Shown: positions 14,018-20,722 of the stretch, one piece after another
Layout: every line of letters begins with the position of its first letter
Position numbering within the stretch: the stretch's first letter is position 1
From: a virus
Direction: 5' to 3' (one strand)
Length of the DNA stretch: 39,792 nucleotides
IMG/VR virus record: IMGVR_UViG_3300032220_001558
Coordinates: 1 to 39,792 of that record
The notes under the pieces: generated by a model
Databases searched by the model: none
The model's input: the letters and a program-made list of their open reading frames with translations, nothing else
What the model was told of the DNA's origin: nothing
Program-made: the position numbers and the translations under genes

Positions 14018-15598
14018 ATGTTATTGGGCATAATCACCTTATTGACAGCATTTGCATTGAGTTCAGCCGCAATCTATTTTTCGGTTGTGGGTCTAGTGGC
14101 CATATTTTCAGGAGCCGCTGTGCCAATCATATTCATGGGAACCACTTTGGAATTGGCCAAGTTGGTCACTGCCAGTTGGTTGTATCGTAATTGGCATGTG
14201 GCAGCAAGATATATGAAAGTGTACATGAGTATTGCCATATTCATACTGATGGTGATCACCAGCATGGGAGTGTTTGGATTCCTATCCAAATCACATCTAC
14301 AACAAGGTGCTACTTCCAGCAACAATACTCAACAAATTGCTATAATCAACAGTCAGATCAAAACAGAACAGGACGTAATTGAACGTCAACAAGACATTAT
14401 CCGACGTAATTCAGGCTCAGGCGGAGGATCAGGTGAACGTGTGAGTCAATTGAGAGACAAGATCAAACAATTGGACAAGGAAGTGGAAGCCTACACTTCA
14501 CAAGGTGCTACCAGCACCATATTCAATGACAAAGTGGCCAAAGGTGTAGCTCTAAAAGAATCACAAAAAGCAGAACGAGACAAAATTGATGCAGAAATTA
14601 AACAGTTGACCACTGCCAATCAAGGCAATAACTCTGCCGCTGAAGCACAGATTACTCGCAGTCAACAGAAGATACAACAGTTGATCAATCAACGAGCTCC
14701 ATTACAAACCACACAGATTTCATTAGATGCTGAAATTGGTCCCATCAAATACATTGGTGAATTGTTTGTGGATCTAGGCATGGTGGACAAAGTCAACACT
14801 GATATGGCAGTGCGTTGGATCATCGTGTTGATTATTATTGTGTTCGATCCATTGGCTGTGTTATTATTGATTGCTGGACAACAAAGCATTAAACAACACT
14901 ATTCAGGCAATAGCAACGGTGGTGGTAGATCCATTCCTCCAATCATAGATCCCACACCACTCATAAACAGATTATCAGAAAAGTTTAAAAACTTTTCTTT
15001 CAAAAAAAAAGACTCTAACCCAAATAAACTGAGCACATTATCCACGCCTACTGTGATTCAAGTTCCACCCTCAGTCATTATATCTGAGGAACCCACAAAA
15101 AGTGGTGGTATAAAATTAAGTAAATTGTCTTTGCCTAATATGCCAAGATTATTTGGAGTTAAACCAAAAGAAATAATCGAACAATCTAAACCCGAAGTCA
15201 TAGACACCGAAGATGGTGACATATTGGAAATAGTTACTGAAGAACACAAAACCAGATTAGAATATTTTAACTCTCAAAAAGAAAAAGCCAAAGAATGGAA
15301 AGGTCAACAAACCAATCCAAGAAAAACCATCAAGAGATTAAGATTCAATTATGTGTCAGGTGCTATTGATAAACTGCCTTGGGAAAAAGAAGAGACAGTG
15401 ATACCACCTATGCCTGTAGAACAATGGAATCAAATGTTGGAACAAGCAGAAAAAGCACTGGAAGAAGACAAAGAAAAGAAATCTAAGAGCTATATAATCA
15501 AAGAAGATCAGCAACAAGTGAGAAAAACGGTAGAAGAAGAATACATTCAAAACGAAGAACAGTCAGATCAATCAATCTGGAATCGCATCAAAAAATAA
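14018..15598 (+). CDS. Large membrane protein with coiled coil, conserved in T4-like marine phages
   Basis: A protein of 526 residues. The first 92 hold three hydrophobic segments ('LLTAFALSSAAIYFSVVGLVAIFSG', 'AVPIIFMGTTLELAKLV', 'MSIAIFILMVITSMGVFGFL'). A Gln/Lys/Glu-rich coiled coil follows at about 105-235, broken by 'SGSGGGSG', then another span at about 268-288 ('WIIVLIIIVFDPLAVLLLIAG'). The C-terminal 235 residues are soluble, Pro- and Lys-rich and poorly ordered. The same plan occurs in a membrane protein common in T4-like cyanophages, of unknown role, often listed with virion proteins. It is under a late promoter with its own ribosome-binding site, so late function is likely. Confidence 0.75.
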   Translation: MLLGIITLLTAFALSSAAIYFSVVGLVAIFSGAAVPIIFMGTTLELAKLVTASWLYRNWHVAARYMKVYMSIAIFILMVITSMGVFGFLSKSHLQQGATSSNNTQQIAIINSQIKTEQDVIERQQDIIRRNSGSGGGSGERVSQLRDKIKQLDKEVEAYTSQGATSTIFNDKVAKGVALKESQKAERDKIDAEIKQLTTANQGNNSAAEAQITRSQQKIQQLINQRAPLQTTQISLDAEIGPIKYIGELFVDLGMVDKVNTDMAVRWIIVLIIIVFDPLAVLLLIAGQQSIKQHYSGNSNGGGRSIPPIIDPTPLINRLSEKFKNFSFKKKDSNPNKLSTLSTPTVIQVPPSVIISEEPTKSGGIKLSKLSLPNMPRLFGVKPKEIIEQSKPEVIDTEDGDILEIVTEEHKTRLEYFNSQKEKAKEWKGQQTNPRKTIKRLRFNYVSGAIDKLPWEKEETVIPPMPVEQWNQMLEQAEKALEEDKEKKSKSYIIKEDQQQVRKTVEEEYIQNEEQSDQSIWNRIKK

Positions 15599-15615
15599 AT
15601 CAATAACTACTATTG

Positions 15616-15993
15616 ATGAGTAAAATCAATTTAATCACAGCACCAGACAGACTGCACAACTCCAATGTGAGTGTGCTGCTGATTAATCCCAGTGATGCTG
15701 TCAAATTAGATTTTAACCGTGCAGTGTTGAATTTGAACAAAGATATCAATCTTTATCTTTATGAAACTTCGGTCAATAACGATGAATGGCTGATCACTGT
15801 GAGCAACACAGTGGACCACATAGTGTTGGATATCAGCTACACTGGCAAAGATTTCTGGTTGTTGGGATATCTATTAAATCTACCTCACACTCATTATCTC
15901 AGTGTGCAAGATCCCACACCCTATCATTTGCTGAATGCCAATAGAATATATGATTTTACTTCATTGGTGGAAAAAATCAACAGGAAGGATTAA
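15616..15993 (+). CDS. Unrecognised phage protein, 125 residues
   Basis: The ATG at 15616 gives MSKINLITAPDRLHNSNVSVLLINPS. It has an alternating strand/helix pattern with a Leu/Ile/Tyr-rich core and a run 'DFWLLGYLLNLPHTHYLSVQDPTPYHLL'. There is no signal peptide and no cysteine. It lies 17 bases after the membrane protein gene and 3 bases before the oxygenase gene, so the three form one late operon. I do not recognise the family beyond a general likeness to small alpha/beta phage proteins. Confidence 0.65.
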   Translation: MSKINLITAPDRLHNSNVSVLLINPSDAVKLDFNRAVLNLNKDINLYLYETSVNNDEWLITVSNTVDHIVLDISYTGKDFWLLGYLLNLPHTHYLSVQDPTPYHLLNANRIYDFTSLVEKINRKD

Positions 15994-15996
15994 CGT

Positions 15997-16590
15997 ATGC
16001 CCATGCGAGCTGACCTGTGGTTTCCACAGATTATTTGGAAAGACACACTGACCTCTGTGGACAATGCTGCCATTCGAACATACGTGCTGGAAACCAAAGC
16101 CAATCACAAAGGCAAAAATGCTACCAATCAGTTGGGCTGGCAGAGTGAAGACTATCTGCTGGACACTGGTAGACCCATACAGGTGGATCATATGATTAGA
16201 ACTTTGAACACACTGGTGAATGATTGTGCTCGTCAAGGCAGTCTGCCACCTTTGAGAATCTGTAATTTTTGGTTCAATGTGAATCCCAAAGGATCCTACA
16301 ATACTCTGCACAATCATCAACACAGTGTGCTGAGTGGTGTGTACTACATCGACATACCAGATCAGAACATGGGCAGCATTGAATTTCATCGAAGCGACGA
16401 AGCACAGTATTACATACCAGACAATCTGGATAGATACACACAATTCACCAGTCACAAAGCCACCTACCATCCTGTGACAGGCATGCTGCTGATATTCCCC
16501 AGCTGGCTCAAACATTTTGTACACAGCAATCAATCAGAACAGGCACGCATATCCATGAGCTTTAATACAGAATTGGATTTACAAAAATAA
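15997..16590 (+). CDS. 2-oxoglutarate/Fe(II)-dependent oxygenase
   Basis: A protein of 197 residues of the 2OG-FeII_Oxy_5 type (PF13759-like), common in T4-like marine phages. The core is 'CNFWFNVNPKGSYNTLHNHQHSVLSGVYYIDIP', with iron ligands probably His105 and His107 or the equivalent pair. It is followed by 'GSIEFHRSD' and the C-terminal 'GMLLIFPSWLKHFVHSNQS' with the third ligand His173. Arg184 in 'ARISMSFN' is placed to hold 2-oxoglutarate. These enzymes hydroxylate proteins or small molecules; the substrate here is unknown. The start at 15997 follows directly on the previous gene; ATG 16003 is equally possible. Confidence 0.85.
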   Translation: MPMRADLWFPQIIWKDTLTSVDNAAIRTYVLETKANHKGKNATNQLGWQSEDYLLDTGRPIQVDHMIRTLNTLVNDCARQGSLPPLRICNFWFNVNPKGSYNTLHNHQHSVLSGVYYIDIPDQNMGSIEFHRSDEAQYYIPDNLDRYTQFTSHKATYHPVTGMLLIFPSWLKHFVHSNQSEQARISMSFNTELDLQK

Positions 16591-16603
16591 TTGCCAAAAT
16601 CTC

Positions 16604-16632
16604 TTGACTTTTACCACATTAGTCACTATATT
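16604..16632 (+). promoter_or_regulatory. Sigma70-type promoter of the hsp20 gene
   Basis: TTGACT at 16604-16609, 17-base spacer, TATATT at 16627-16632; predicted +1 about 16639, giving a leader of about 74 bases. Confidence 0.65.
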
Positions 16633-16639
16633 AACATTT

Positions 16640-16687
16640 GTCACAATAATGTGACCAAACGTATGAATTGCCATATGGGATTCATAC
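16640..16687 (+). repeat. Two inverted repeats in the hsp20 leader
   Basis: GTCAC-AATAAT-GTGAC (16640-16655) sits at the predicted start of transcription. GTATGAAT (16661-16668) pairs over 8 bp with ATTCATAC (16680-16687). The hairpins end 15 bases before the GGAG of hsp20 and so do not cover it. Confidence 0.6.
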
Positions 16688-16712
16688 ATAACTCGCTAAA
16701 AAGGAGAAAACT

Positions 16713-17159
16713 ATGAACAATAGAGCACTAACTATCTTTAATCAACTGAGACCCGTTACAGTGGGCTTTGATAACTTCTTTGATCATTTCGAAAGAATGT
16801 TTGAAGGAGATATAATGGCTCCTGCTGTGAACTATCCACCATACAATATTGTTAGAACTGGCAGAAATCAGTTCAATATTGAATTGGCGCTTGCAGGTTA
16901 CAACAAGAAAGACATTGAAGTAACTGTGGAAGAAGGTCAATTGACTGTGAAATCCAAAAGATTGGAAAACACAGAATCAAAAGACGCCAATGGTGAAATA
17001 TTACACAAAGGCATCGCTAGTAGATATTTTGAAAGATCGTTTGCCATCGCTGATGATATCGAAATCAAAGGAGCTGAGCTTAAGGATGGTCTTTTAACCA
17101 TATCACTGGAAAAGATAGTACCTGAGTCTAAAAAACTTAGAACCATCGAAATCCTATAA
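16713..17159 (+). CDS. hsp20: Small heat-shock protein (Hsp20/alpha-crystallin)
   Basis: A protein of 148 residues. A short N-terminal arm ('TVGFDNFFDHFERMFEGD') leads to an alpha-crystallin domain of about 95 residues ('YNIVRTGRNQFNIELALAGYNKKDIEVTVEEGQLTVKSKR') and the C-terminal I-x-I motif in 'RTIEIL'. It holds unfolding proteins in a refoldable state. The leader has AAGGAG 7 bases before the ATG and two hairpins. A perfect 10-bp hairpin follows the stop. Hsp20 genes are common in T4-like cyanophages and may help virion proteins fold. ClpS lies directly downstream. Confidence 0.95.
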   Translation: MNNRALTIFNQLRPVTVGFDNFFDHFERMFEGDIMAPAVNYPPYNIVRTGRNQFNIELALAGYNKKDIEVTVEEGQLTVKSKRLENTESKDANGEILHKGIASRYFERSFAIADDIEIKGAELKDGLLTISLEKIVPESKKLRTIEIL

Positions 17160-17167
17160 TACAAATC

Positions 17168-17191
17168 TTAGGGCGTGGCAACACGCCCTAA
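17168..17191. terminator. Perfect hairpin after hsp20
   Basis: TTAGGGCGTG, loop GCAA, CACGCCCTAA: a perfect 10-bp stem with a GNRA-type loop. No U-run follows, so 3'-end protection or factor-assisted termination is as likely as classical termination. Confidence 0.65.
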
Positions 17192-17198
17192 CTAAATA
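17191..17198 (+). promoter_or_regulatory. T4-type late promoter of clpS
   Basis: ACTAAATA; predicted +1 near 17204, only 3 bases before ATG 17207. Confidence 0.5.
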
Positions 17199-17206
17199 TA
17201 AAATAT

Positions 17207-17509
17207 ATGAGCAAAACCAAAACAGATGTGGTGATTGATGAGAAGGTTCAACAGATAGTGCTGGAACCAGAACCGGTCAAGGTCATAATGCTGAACGATG
17301 ACATCACTCCTGTGGACTTTGTGGTGGAATTACTAATAAAAATATTCAAACACACAGAAGAATCAGCCAAAGAGATCACACTGAAGATACACACCGAAGG
17401 CAGCAGTGTGGTGGGAGCATACAGTTTCGAAGTGGCAGAACAAAAAACCAAAGAAGCCATAGAAGAATCTAGAAGCAGAGGATTCCCCCTACAAGTAAGA
17501 ATGGAATAA
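17207..17509 (+). CDS. clpS: ClpS adaptor for the Clp protease
   Basis: A protein of 100 residues, the full size of ClpS. It has 'VKVIMLNDDITPVDFVVELL' with the substrate-binding Asn30-Asp31-Asp32 and 'LKIHTEGSSVVGAYSFEVAEQK' with His62, matching the N-degron pocket residues of E. coli (Asn34, Asp35, His66). The pocket gatekeeper, Met40 in E. coli, is Val36 here. ClpS delivers proteins with bulky N-terminal residues to ClpAP and blocks other substrates. Two bases separate it from heme oxygenase. The phage also encodes ClpP (21152) and a tmRNA, so part of host proteolysis may be redirected. No Clp ATPase is seen in this window. Confidence 0.93.
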   Translation: MSKTKTDVVIDEKVQQIVLEPEPVKVIMLNDDITPVDFVVELLIKIFKHTEESAKEITLKIHTEGSSVVGAYSFEVAEQKTKEAIEESRSRGFPLQVRME

Positions 17510-17511
17510 TC

Positions 17512-18042
17512 ATGAGCCTTAAAGATCTCACTTGGGAACATCACAAAAACGCAGAGCGTCAAAAGTTTGTGAAGGTTATGTTTTCAGGCAGCATAGATCC
17601 CAAACTTTACGCAGAATTTTTATTCAATCAATTTAATTCTTATGATCTGTTGGAGGCTATGGCTATGTCACATGGATTGTTCAATGACATGCCTGATGTG
17701 CGAAGAGCTCCAAAAATTTATGAAGATTTTAAAGAATTATGGCAGGATGATACTGTGCCAGAAATTAAATCCAGTGTGAAAGAATATCTTGCACATCTTA
17801 AAACAATCAAAGACAATCCAACTGCATTGATGGCGCATATCTATGTGCGACACATGGGAGATCTGTCTGGTGGTCAGATGATTCGCAAAAAAGTGCCTGG
17901 ACTGGGTAAAATGTTTGATTTTGAAAACAGAGATAAGGCCAAAGAAGTTATCAGATCCAAGATCAATGACTCAATGGCAGATGAAGCAAAGAAATGTTTT
18001 GAATTTGCCACTGCCTTGTTTAAAGAAATGATCAATGACTAA
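17512..18042 (+). CDS. ho1: Heme oxygenase
   Basis: A protein of 176 residues, somewhat shorter than cyanobacterial HO1. The proximal heme ligand is probably His11 in 'TWEHHKNAERQKF' (the HxxAE motif), and the distal-helix signature is 'RHMGDLSGGQMIRKK' with GDLSGGQ at 116-122. It opens heme with oxygen and reductant to biliverdin IX-alpha, CO and iron. The bilin reductase at 18219, in the same operon, is the natural consumer of the biliverdin. Heme oxygenase of this kind is known in cyanophages and in uncultured oceanic phages that pair it with PcyX. The end overlaps the next small gene by 8 bases. Confidence 0.94.
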   Translation: MSLKDLTWEHHKNAERQKFVKVMFSGSIDPKLYAEFLFNQFNSYDLLEAMAMSHGLFNDMPDVRRAPKIYEDFKELWQDDTVPEIKSSVKEYLAHLKTIKDNPTALMAHIYVRHMGDLSGGQMIRKKVPGLGKMFDFENRDKAKEVIRSKINDSMADEAKKCFEFATALFKEMIND

Positions 18043-18217
18043 AAAGAAAAAATTCAAAGACTTCCCGGGTAATCTTATCAAAATAAAAGTGTTGGAAGAT
18101 GAAATAAGTTATTTTAAAACACAGATTCAAGAACACGACACAGGTCATATCTACACCACCATAGACACACTGAAAGACAGAGTGAGAGAGCTCAAAGGTC
18201 TACCAGAAGAATATTAA
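18035..18217 (+). CDS. Small coiled-coil phage protein between heme oxygenase and bilin reductase
   Basis: A protein of 60 residues: basic start (MTKKKKFKDFPG), then a heptad-like helix ('IKVLEDEISYFKTQIQEHDTGHIYTTIDTLKDRVREL'). The 'DTGHIYTTI' box is one I associate with small proteins scattered through T4-like cyanophage genomes. It overlaps heme oxygenase by 8 bases and ends one base before the reductase, so all three are translated together. No role in bilin synthesis is indicated. Confidence 0.7.
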   Translation: MTKKKKFKDFPGNLIKIKVLEDEISYFKTQIQEHDTGHIYTTIDTLKDRVRELKGLPEEY

Positions 18218-18218
18218 T

Positions 18219-18914
18219 ATGAGCAGTATCTGGAATATCCTTATAGAATGCAAGGATAATATCATCAAAGAATTTGATTTGCGAGGTCGAGAGATTCAAG
18301 AACCCGGCATGAGCAGATTCAATCAACCTGAAAATGGTTGGATCAATAGAGTATGGGAAACCGAACACTGTCGTCGATGTCACATAGACGTGGTGGATGC
18401 TAGACAATCCAAAGGCCTTTGGATGATGCATGTGTGTGTATTTCCACATTTGCACAACAATGGTCCTATCTATGGATTTGATGTGATTGCTGGAGAACAC
18501 AAAATGACTGGCGCATTTCATGACTTTTCACGCAGTTCAGGCGGAGAAACCCATCCATTGATAGAATGGTATCATCAAGCAGTGTCAGAATTTGTACCCA
18601 CTAAGAAAAGAAAATTGCCAGAATGGGCATTGAACATATTTTCAGGCAGTATGATTGCTGCAGGCAATGTACAAACCGATGAAGAAGCCACAGCCATTGT
18701 GAATCTTGCAGTGAACAACTTACGAGTGTATTTTGATAGCATAGGACAATATGCTCACACAGCCAAAGAAGCAGATACCATTGAAGCACAAAATTATTAT
18801 TGTCACAATCAGCAACAGAATCCACACACACCTAGAGTGATGAAAAGTTTAGGTTTGGCTGAAGCAGATGTGGAATTGTTCTGCACCGACGCATTGTTTC
18901 CAAAAATACGATAA
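18219..18914 (+). CDS. pcyX: Ferredoxin-dependent bilin reductase, PcyX type
   Basis: A protein of 231 residues. The family is shown by 'LWMMHVCVFPHLHNNGPIYGFDVIAGEHKMTGAFHDFS' (central Asp88, with His71 on the sheet) and the C-terminal 'YYCHNQQQNPHTPRVMKSLGL', the YxxNQxxNxxT box of PcyA/PebS/PcyX enzymes, with Asp186 just before it as the likely second proton donor. It reduces biliverdin with electrons from ferredoxin. PcyX enzymes from uncultured oceanic phages make phycoerythrobilin in a four-electron reaction. Product specificity here is inferred from the sequence type and from pairing with heme oxygenase in a phage without a cyanobacterial signature. No ferredoxin gene is in the window. 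A terminator follows. Confidence 0.88.
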   Translation: MSSIWNILIECKDNIIKEFDLRGREIQEPGMSRFNQPENGWINRVWETEHCRRCHIDVVDARQSKGLWMMHVCVFPHLHNNGPIYGFDVIAGEHKMTGAFHDFSRSSGGETHPLIEWYHQAVSEFVPTKKRKLPEWALNIFSGSMIAAGNVQTDEEATAIVNLAVNNLRVYFDSIGQYAHTAKEADTIEAQNYYCHNQQQNPHTPRVMKSLGLAEADVELFCTDALFPKIR

Positions 18915-18922
18915 ACCACAAC

Positions 18923-18951
18923 AAAAAGTCGCATAAACTGTGACTTTTTTT
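18923..18951 (+). terminator. Rho-independent terminator after pcyX
   Basis: AAAAAGTC-GCA, loop TAAAC, TGT-GACTTTTTTT: an 11-bp stem (one G-T) with a run of seven T. Confidence 0.85.
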
Positions 18952-18963
18952 GGCCCTACACAG

Positions 18964-18993
18964 TTTGACTTGTGCTGGCAATCCTGTTATATT
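18964..18993 (+). promoter_or_regulatory. Sigma70-type promoter giving a leaderless mRNA
   Basis: TTGACT at 18964-18969, 18-base spacer, TATATT at 18988-18993. Tandem ATGs at 18997 and 19000 lie on the predicted +1. Confidence 0.65.
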
Positions 18994-18996
18994 ATA

Positions 18997-19185
18997 ATGA
19001 TGCAGACAACCTATCATCTTGTGATTAAAAAAGTACAAGCCATGTACGAAAAATCTCTGGAATTAAACCGATTGATCAATGAAATACCTTGCACAGTGTC
19101 TGAAGAGGAGTTAAGATTTTTAATCAATGACATACAAACATTGGCTAAAGAGATTGCCAACACTTACGATTTAATACAAAAATGA
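18997..19185 (+). CDS. Small helical phage protein, 62 residues
   Basis: It starts at one of the tandem ATGs (18997 or 19000), reading MMQTTYHLVIKKVQAMYEK, and continues as one or two amphipathic helices ('LELNRLINEIPCTVSEEELRFLINDIQTLAKEIANTYDLI'). The longer frame upstream would run through the promoter and is rejected. The stop overlaps the next gene (ATGA). No family is recognised; it may regulate or partner the metallopeptidase-like protein it is coupled to. Confidence 0.68.
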   Translation: MMQTTYHLVIKKVQAMYEKSLELNRLINEIPCTVSEEELRFLINDIQTLAKEIANTYDLIQK

Positions 19186-19664
19186 TTATCTCAATCACAG
19201 GCGGCAGTGCCAAACTCAAAGACCTAGCGGAAAGTATCACAAGACATTCAGCTGAATTATTGTTGGACAAAAAACTAATAGAGAAATTAACAGTGGACAT
19301 AGAATTCAGTAGAACATTACTCAAAGAAGACGGCATGTTGGCTGAAATAGATTTTGATGACAGAGCAAATAAACCTAGAGAATTTACCATCACTGTGGAC
19401 AGCACAGTGCCACTGAGACGCATCATGGAATCCATTGCTCATGAAATGGTACATCTTAAACAGTATGCTACGGGGGAAATGTATGACACCAACGACCCTA
19501 ACATTGTGCAATGGAAGAAAAAATCGATAGATTTAATGAAGTGGCAGTATTGGGATCGCCCATGGGAGATAGAAGCACATGGTAAAGAATTAGGATTATT
19601 CATTAGATGGGCTGAACACTGTGATTTGAGCAAAGAATCTTGGACACAGGAGCAATATGTCTAA
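19182..19664 (+). CDS. SprT-like zinc metallopeptidase-type protein
   Basis: A protein of 160 residues. The zinc motif is HEMVH (His87-Glu88-His91) in 'MESIAHEMVHLKQYATGEM', and a third ligand is likely Glu129 or Glu131 in 'RPWEIEAHGKELG'. This makes it a compact zincin of a type common in T4-like phages. The N-terminus has 'KKLIEKLTVDIEFSRTLL'. It could act as a protease on DNA-bound or envelope proteins, but its substrate is unknown. It is coupled to the small gene before it (ATGA) and overlaps the 35-residue membrane protein after it by 8 bases. Confidence 0.8.
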   Translation: MIISITGGSAKLKDLAESITRHSAELLLDKKLIEKLTVDIEFSRTLLKEDGMLAEIDFDDRANKPREFTITVDSTVPLRRIMESIAHEMVHLKQYATGEMYDTNDPNIVQWKKKSIDLMKWQYWDRPWEIEAHGKELGLFIRWAEHCDLSKESWTQEQYV

Positions 19665-19764
19665 AACACAGAATAAAACTCCCAGTTTAATCAAGTTTTT
19701 TTATTCAGTTTTAACAATAATGTTGGTGTTGATGGTGCTTTGCCTGTGGGGAATACTTAAATAA
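19657..19764 (+). CDS. Small single-span membrane protein, 35 residues
   Basis: Reads MSKTQNKTPSLIKFFYSV, then the hydrophobic stretch 'LTIMLVLMVLCLWGILK'. AGGAG (19648-19652) lies 4 bases before the ATG, and the start overlaps the end of the metallopeptidase gene by 8 bases. This is the arrangement of a real coupled gene. Its role is unknown. Confidence 0.65.
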   Translation: MSKTQNKTPSLIKFFYSVLTIMLVLMVLCLWGILK

Positions 19765-19788
19765 TGCTGAAATATCAGGTGTGCTACT

Positions 19789-20250
19789 ATGAAAAAAAAG
19801 AGTTCATTTGCTCATGTTAATAGGATTAAACATGCGTTGCATCGCCATACTCACATCAAAGATTTTAGACCCACTGAACCACAAACTAAAATTTGGTTCA
19901 ATATAATCAATCGAGAAATATTTGAATCTCGATTAAAAAGACCCAAGATCACAGTAAGTCAAAAGAAACTCTTATTCGGACAATGCGTGGCCAATTGGGA
20001 CGCTAGAGTATTGGGACGCAAAGGTGAATGGGACCAAAAGAAAATACCCTATCATAACCCCACCATAAAATACGTGATTGAAATGCACCACAGATTTGAC
20101 ACTTGGAGAGATTATATTGAAACATTAGCACATGAAATGATTCATTTATATCAAATGACCGTGGAACAAGATTCCACAGCCAATCACAATGACAGCTTCT
20201 ATGCTTGGAAGAATCGTTTCAAAAAATTTGGATTAAATTTAAGTAGATAA
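19789..20250 (+). CDS. Second SprT-like zinc metallopeptidase-type protein
   Basis: A protein of 153 residues, basic at the N-terminus. The zinc motif is HEMIH (His115-Glu116-His119) in 'YIETLAHEMIHLYQM'. The third ligand is likely His133 in 'ANHNDSFYAWKNRFKKFGLNL', as in the SprT family (HExxH ... H). 'ITVSQKKLLFGQCVANWDARV' before it matches the strand region of SprT-like domains. SprT/Spartan relatives cut proteins crosslinked to DNA, which would suit a phage in sunlit water with UvsE and ligase, but that is inference. It differs from the neighbour at 19182 in the third ligand, so they are not a simple duplication. Confidence 0.85.
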   Translation: MKKKSSFAHVNRIKHALHRHTHIKDFRPTEPQTKIWFNIINREIFESRLKRPKITVSQKKLLFGQCVANWDARVLGRKGEWDQKKIPYHNPTIKYVIEMHHRFDTWRDYIETLAHEMIHLYQMTVEQDSTANHNDSFYAWKNRFKKFGLNLSR

Positions 20251-20256
20251 TAAACC

Positions 20257-20436
20257 TTATTTATCAAGATTTGGATTAGTCAGGTGTTCTAGGGTGATTA
20301 TTTCATCTTTTGGTAAAACTTCTGACTCTGATGCGTTCTTCGCAAAAGATTTGCTTTTTGCCCAAGATTTATAAGACATTTCCTTGTCCGCTTTGGCTTC
20401 TATTCTTCTAATCTGTCTTAAACTCTTTTTGGACAT
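20257..20436 (-). CDS. Small basic protein, 59 residues
   Basis: Reads MSKKSLRQIRRIEAKADKEM, then a Ser/Lys-rich section ('SYKSWAKSKSFAKNAS') and an acidic end ('LPKDEIITLEHLTNPNLDK'). It is an isolated gene facing the second SprT-like gene; the two stops are 7 bases apart. No clear ribosome-binding site. It is supported only by an intact frame in an otherwise empty 260-base gap. Confidence 0.5.
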   Translation of the reverse strand: MSKKSLRQIRRIEAKADKEMSYKSWAKSKSFAKNASESEVLPKDEIITLEHLTNPNLDK

Positions 20437-20454
20437 ATATTACTTATCTTAAGG

Positions 20455-20483
20455 TTGACTTAGGCACCAAATAGTGCTATATT
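20455..20483 (+). promoter_or_regulatory. Sigma70-type promoter of the bS21 gene
   Basis: TTGACT at 20455-20460, 17-base spacer, TATATT at 20478-20483; predicted +1 about 20490, leader of about 27 bases. Confidence 0.65.
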
Positions 20484-20516
20484 TTAGTATATTTAACACA
20501 AACTAAAAAACACTGA

Positions 20517-20714
20517 ATGAAAGTTGAAGTAAGAAACAATAATGTAGAAAAGGCATTGCGTATTCTTAAGAAAAAACAAAAACGTGATGGATTTTTTCAA
20601 TTATTAAAATCTAAAGAGTTCTACTTGAAGCCTAGTGCCAAAAAAAGAGAAGAACGCAAAAAGAATATCTCTAATTGGAAACGGGCTAAGAAACTTAGAG
20701 AGCAATTAAGATAA
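20517..20714 (+). CDS. rpsU: Ribosomal protein bS21
   Basis: A protein of 65 residues, very basic. 'KVEVRNNNVEKALRILKKKQKRDGFF' followed by 'KSKEFYLKPSAKKREERKKNISNWKRAKKL' has the bS21 plan, with the alphaproteobacterial style 'V.V..NNVE.ALR.LKKK..R.G', then 'F..KPS.KR...K'. bS21 sits near the 3' end of 16S rRNA and helps to choose mRNAs for initiation. Phage-borne bS21 has been reported in pelagiphages. A viral copy could bias ribosomes towards phage mRNAs, which is of interest given the many leaderless genes here. It has its own promoter. Confidence 0.92.
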   Translation: MKVEVRNNNVEKALRILKKKQKRDGFFQLLKSKEFYLKPSAKKREERKKNISNWKRAKKLREQLR

Positions 20715-20722
20715 TTCACAAA

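Noticed and set aside
16661-16687. ROSE-type RNA thermometer for hsp20
   Set aside because: The hairpin ends 15 bases before the GGAG and does not pair with it, and the typical ROSE anti-Shine-Dalgarno motif was not seen.
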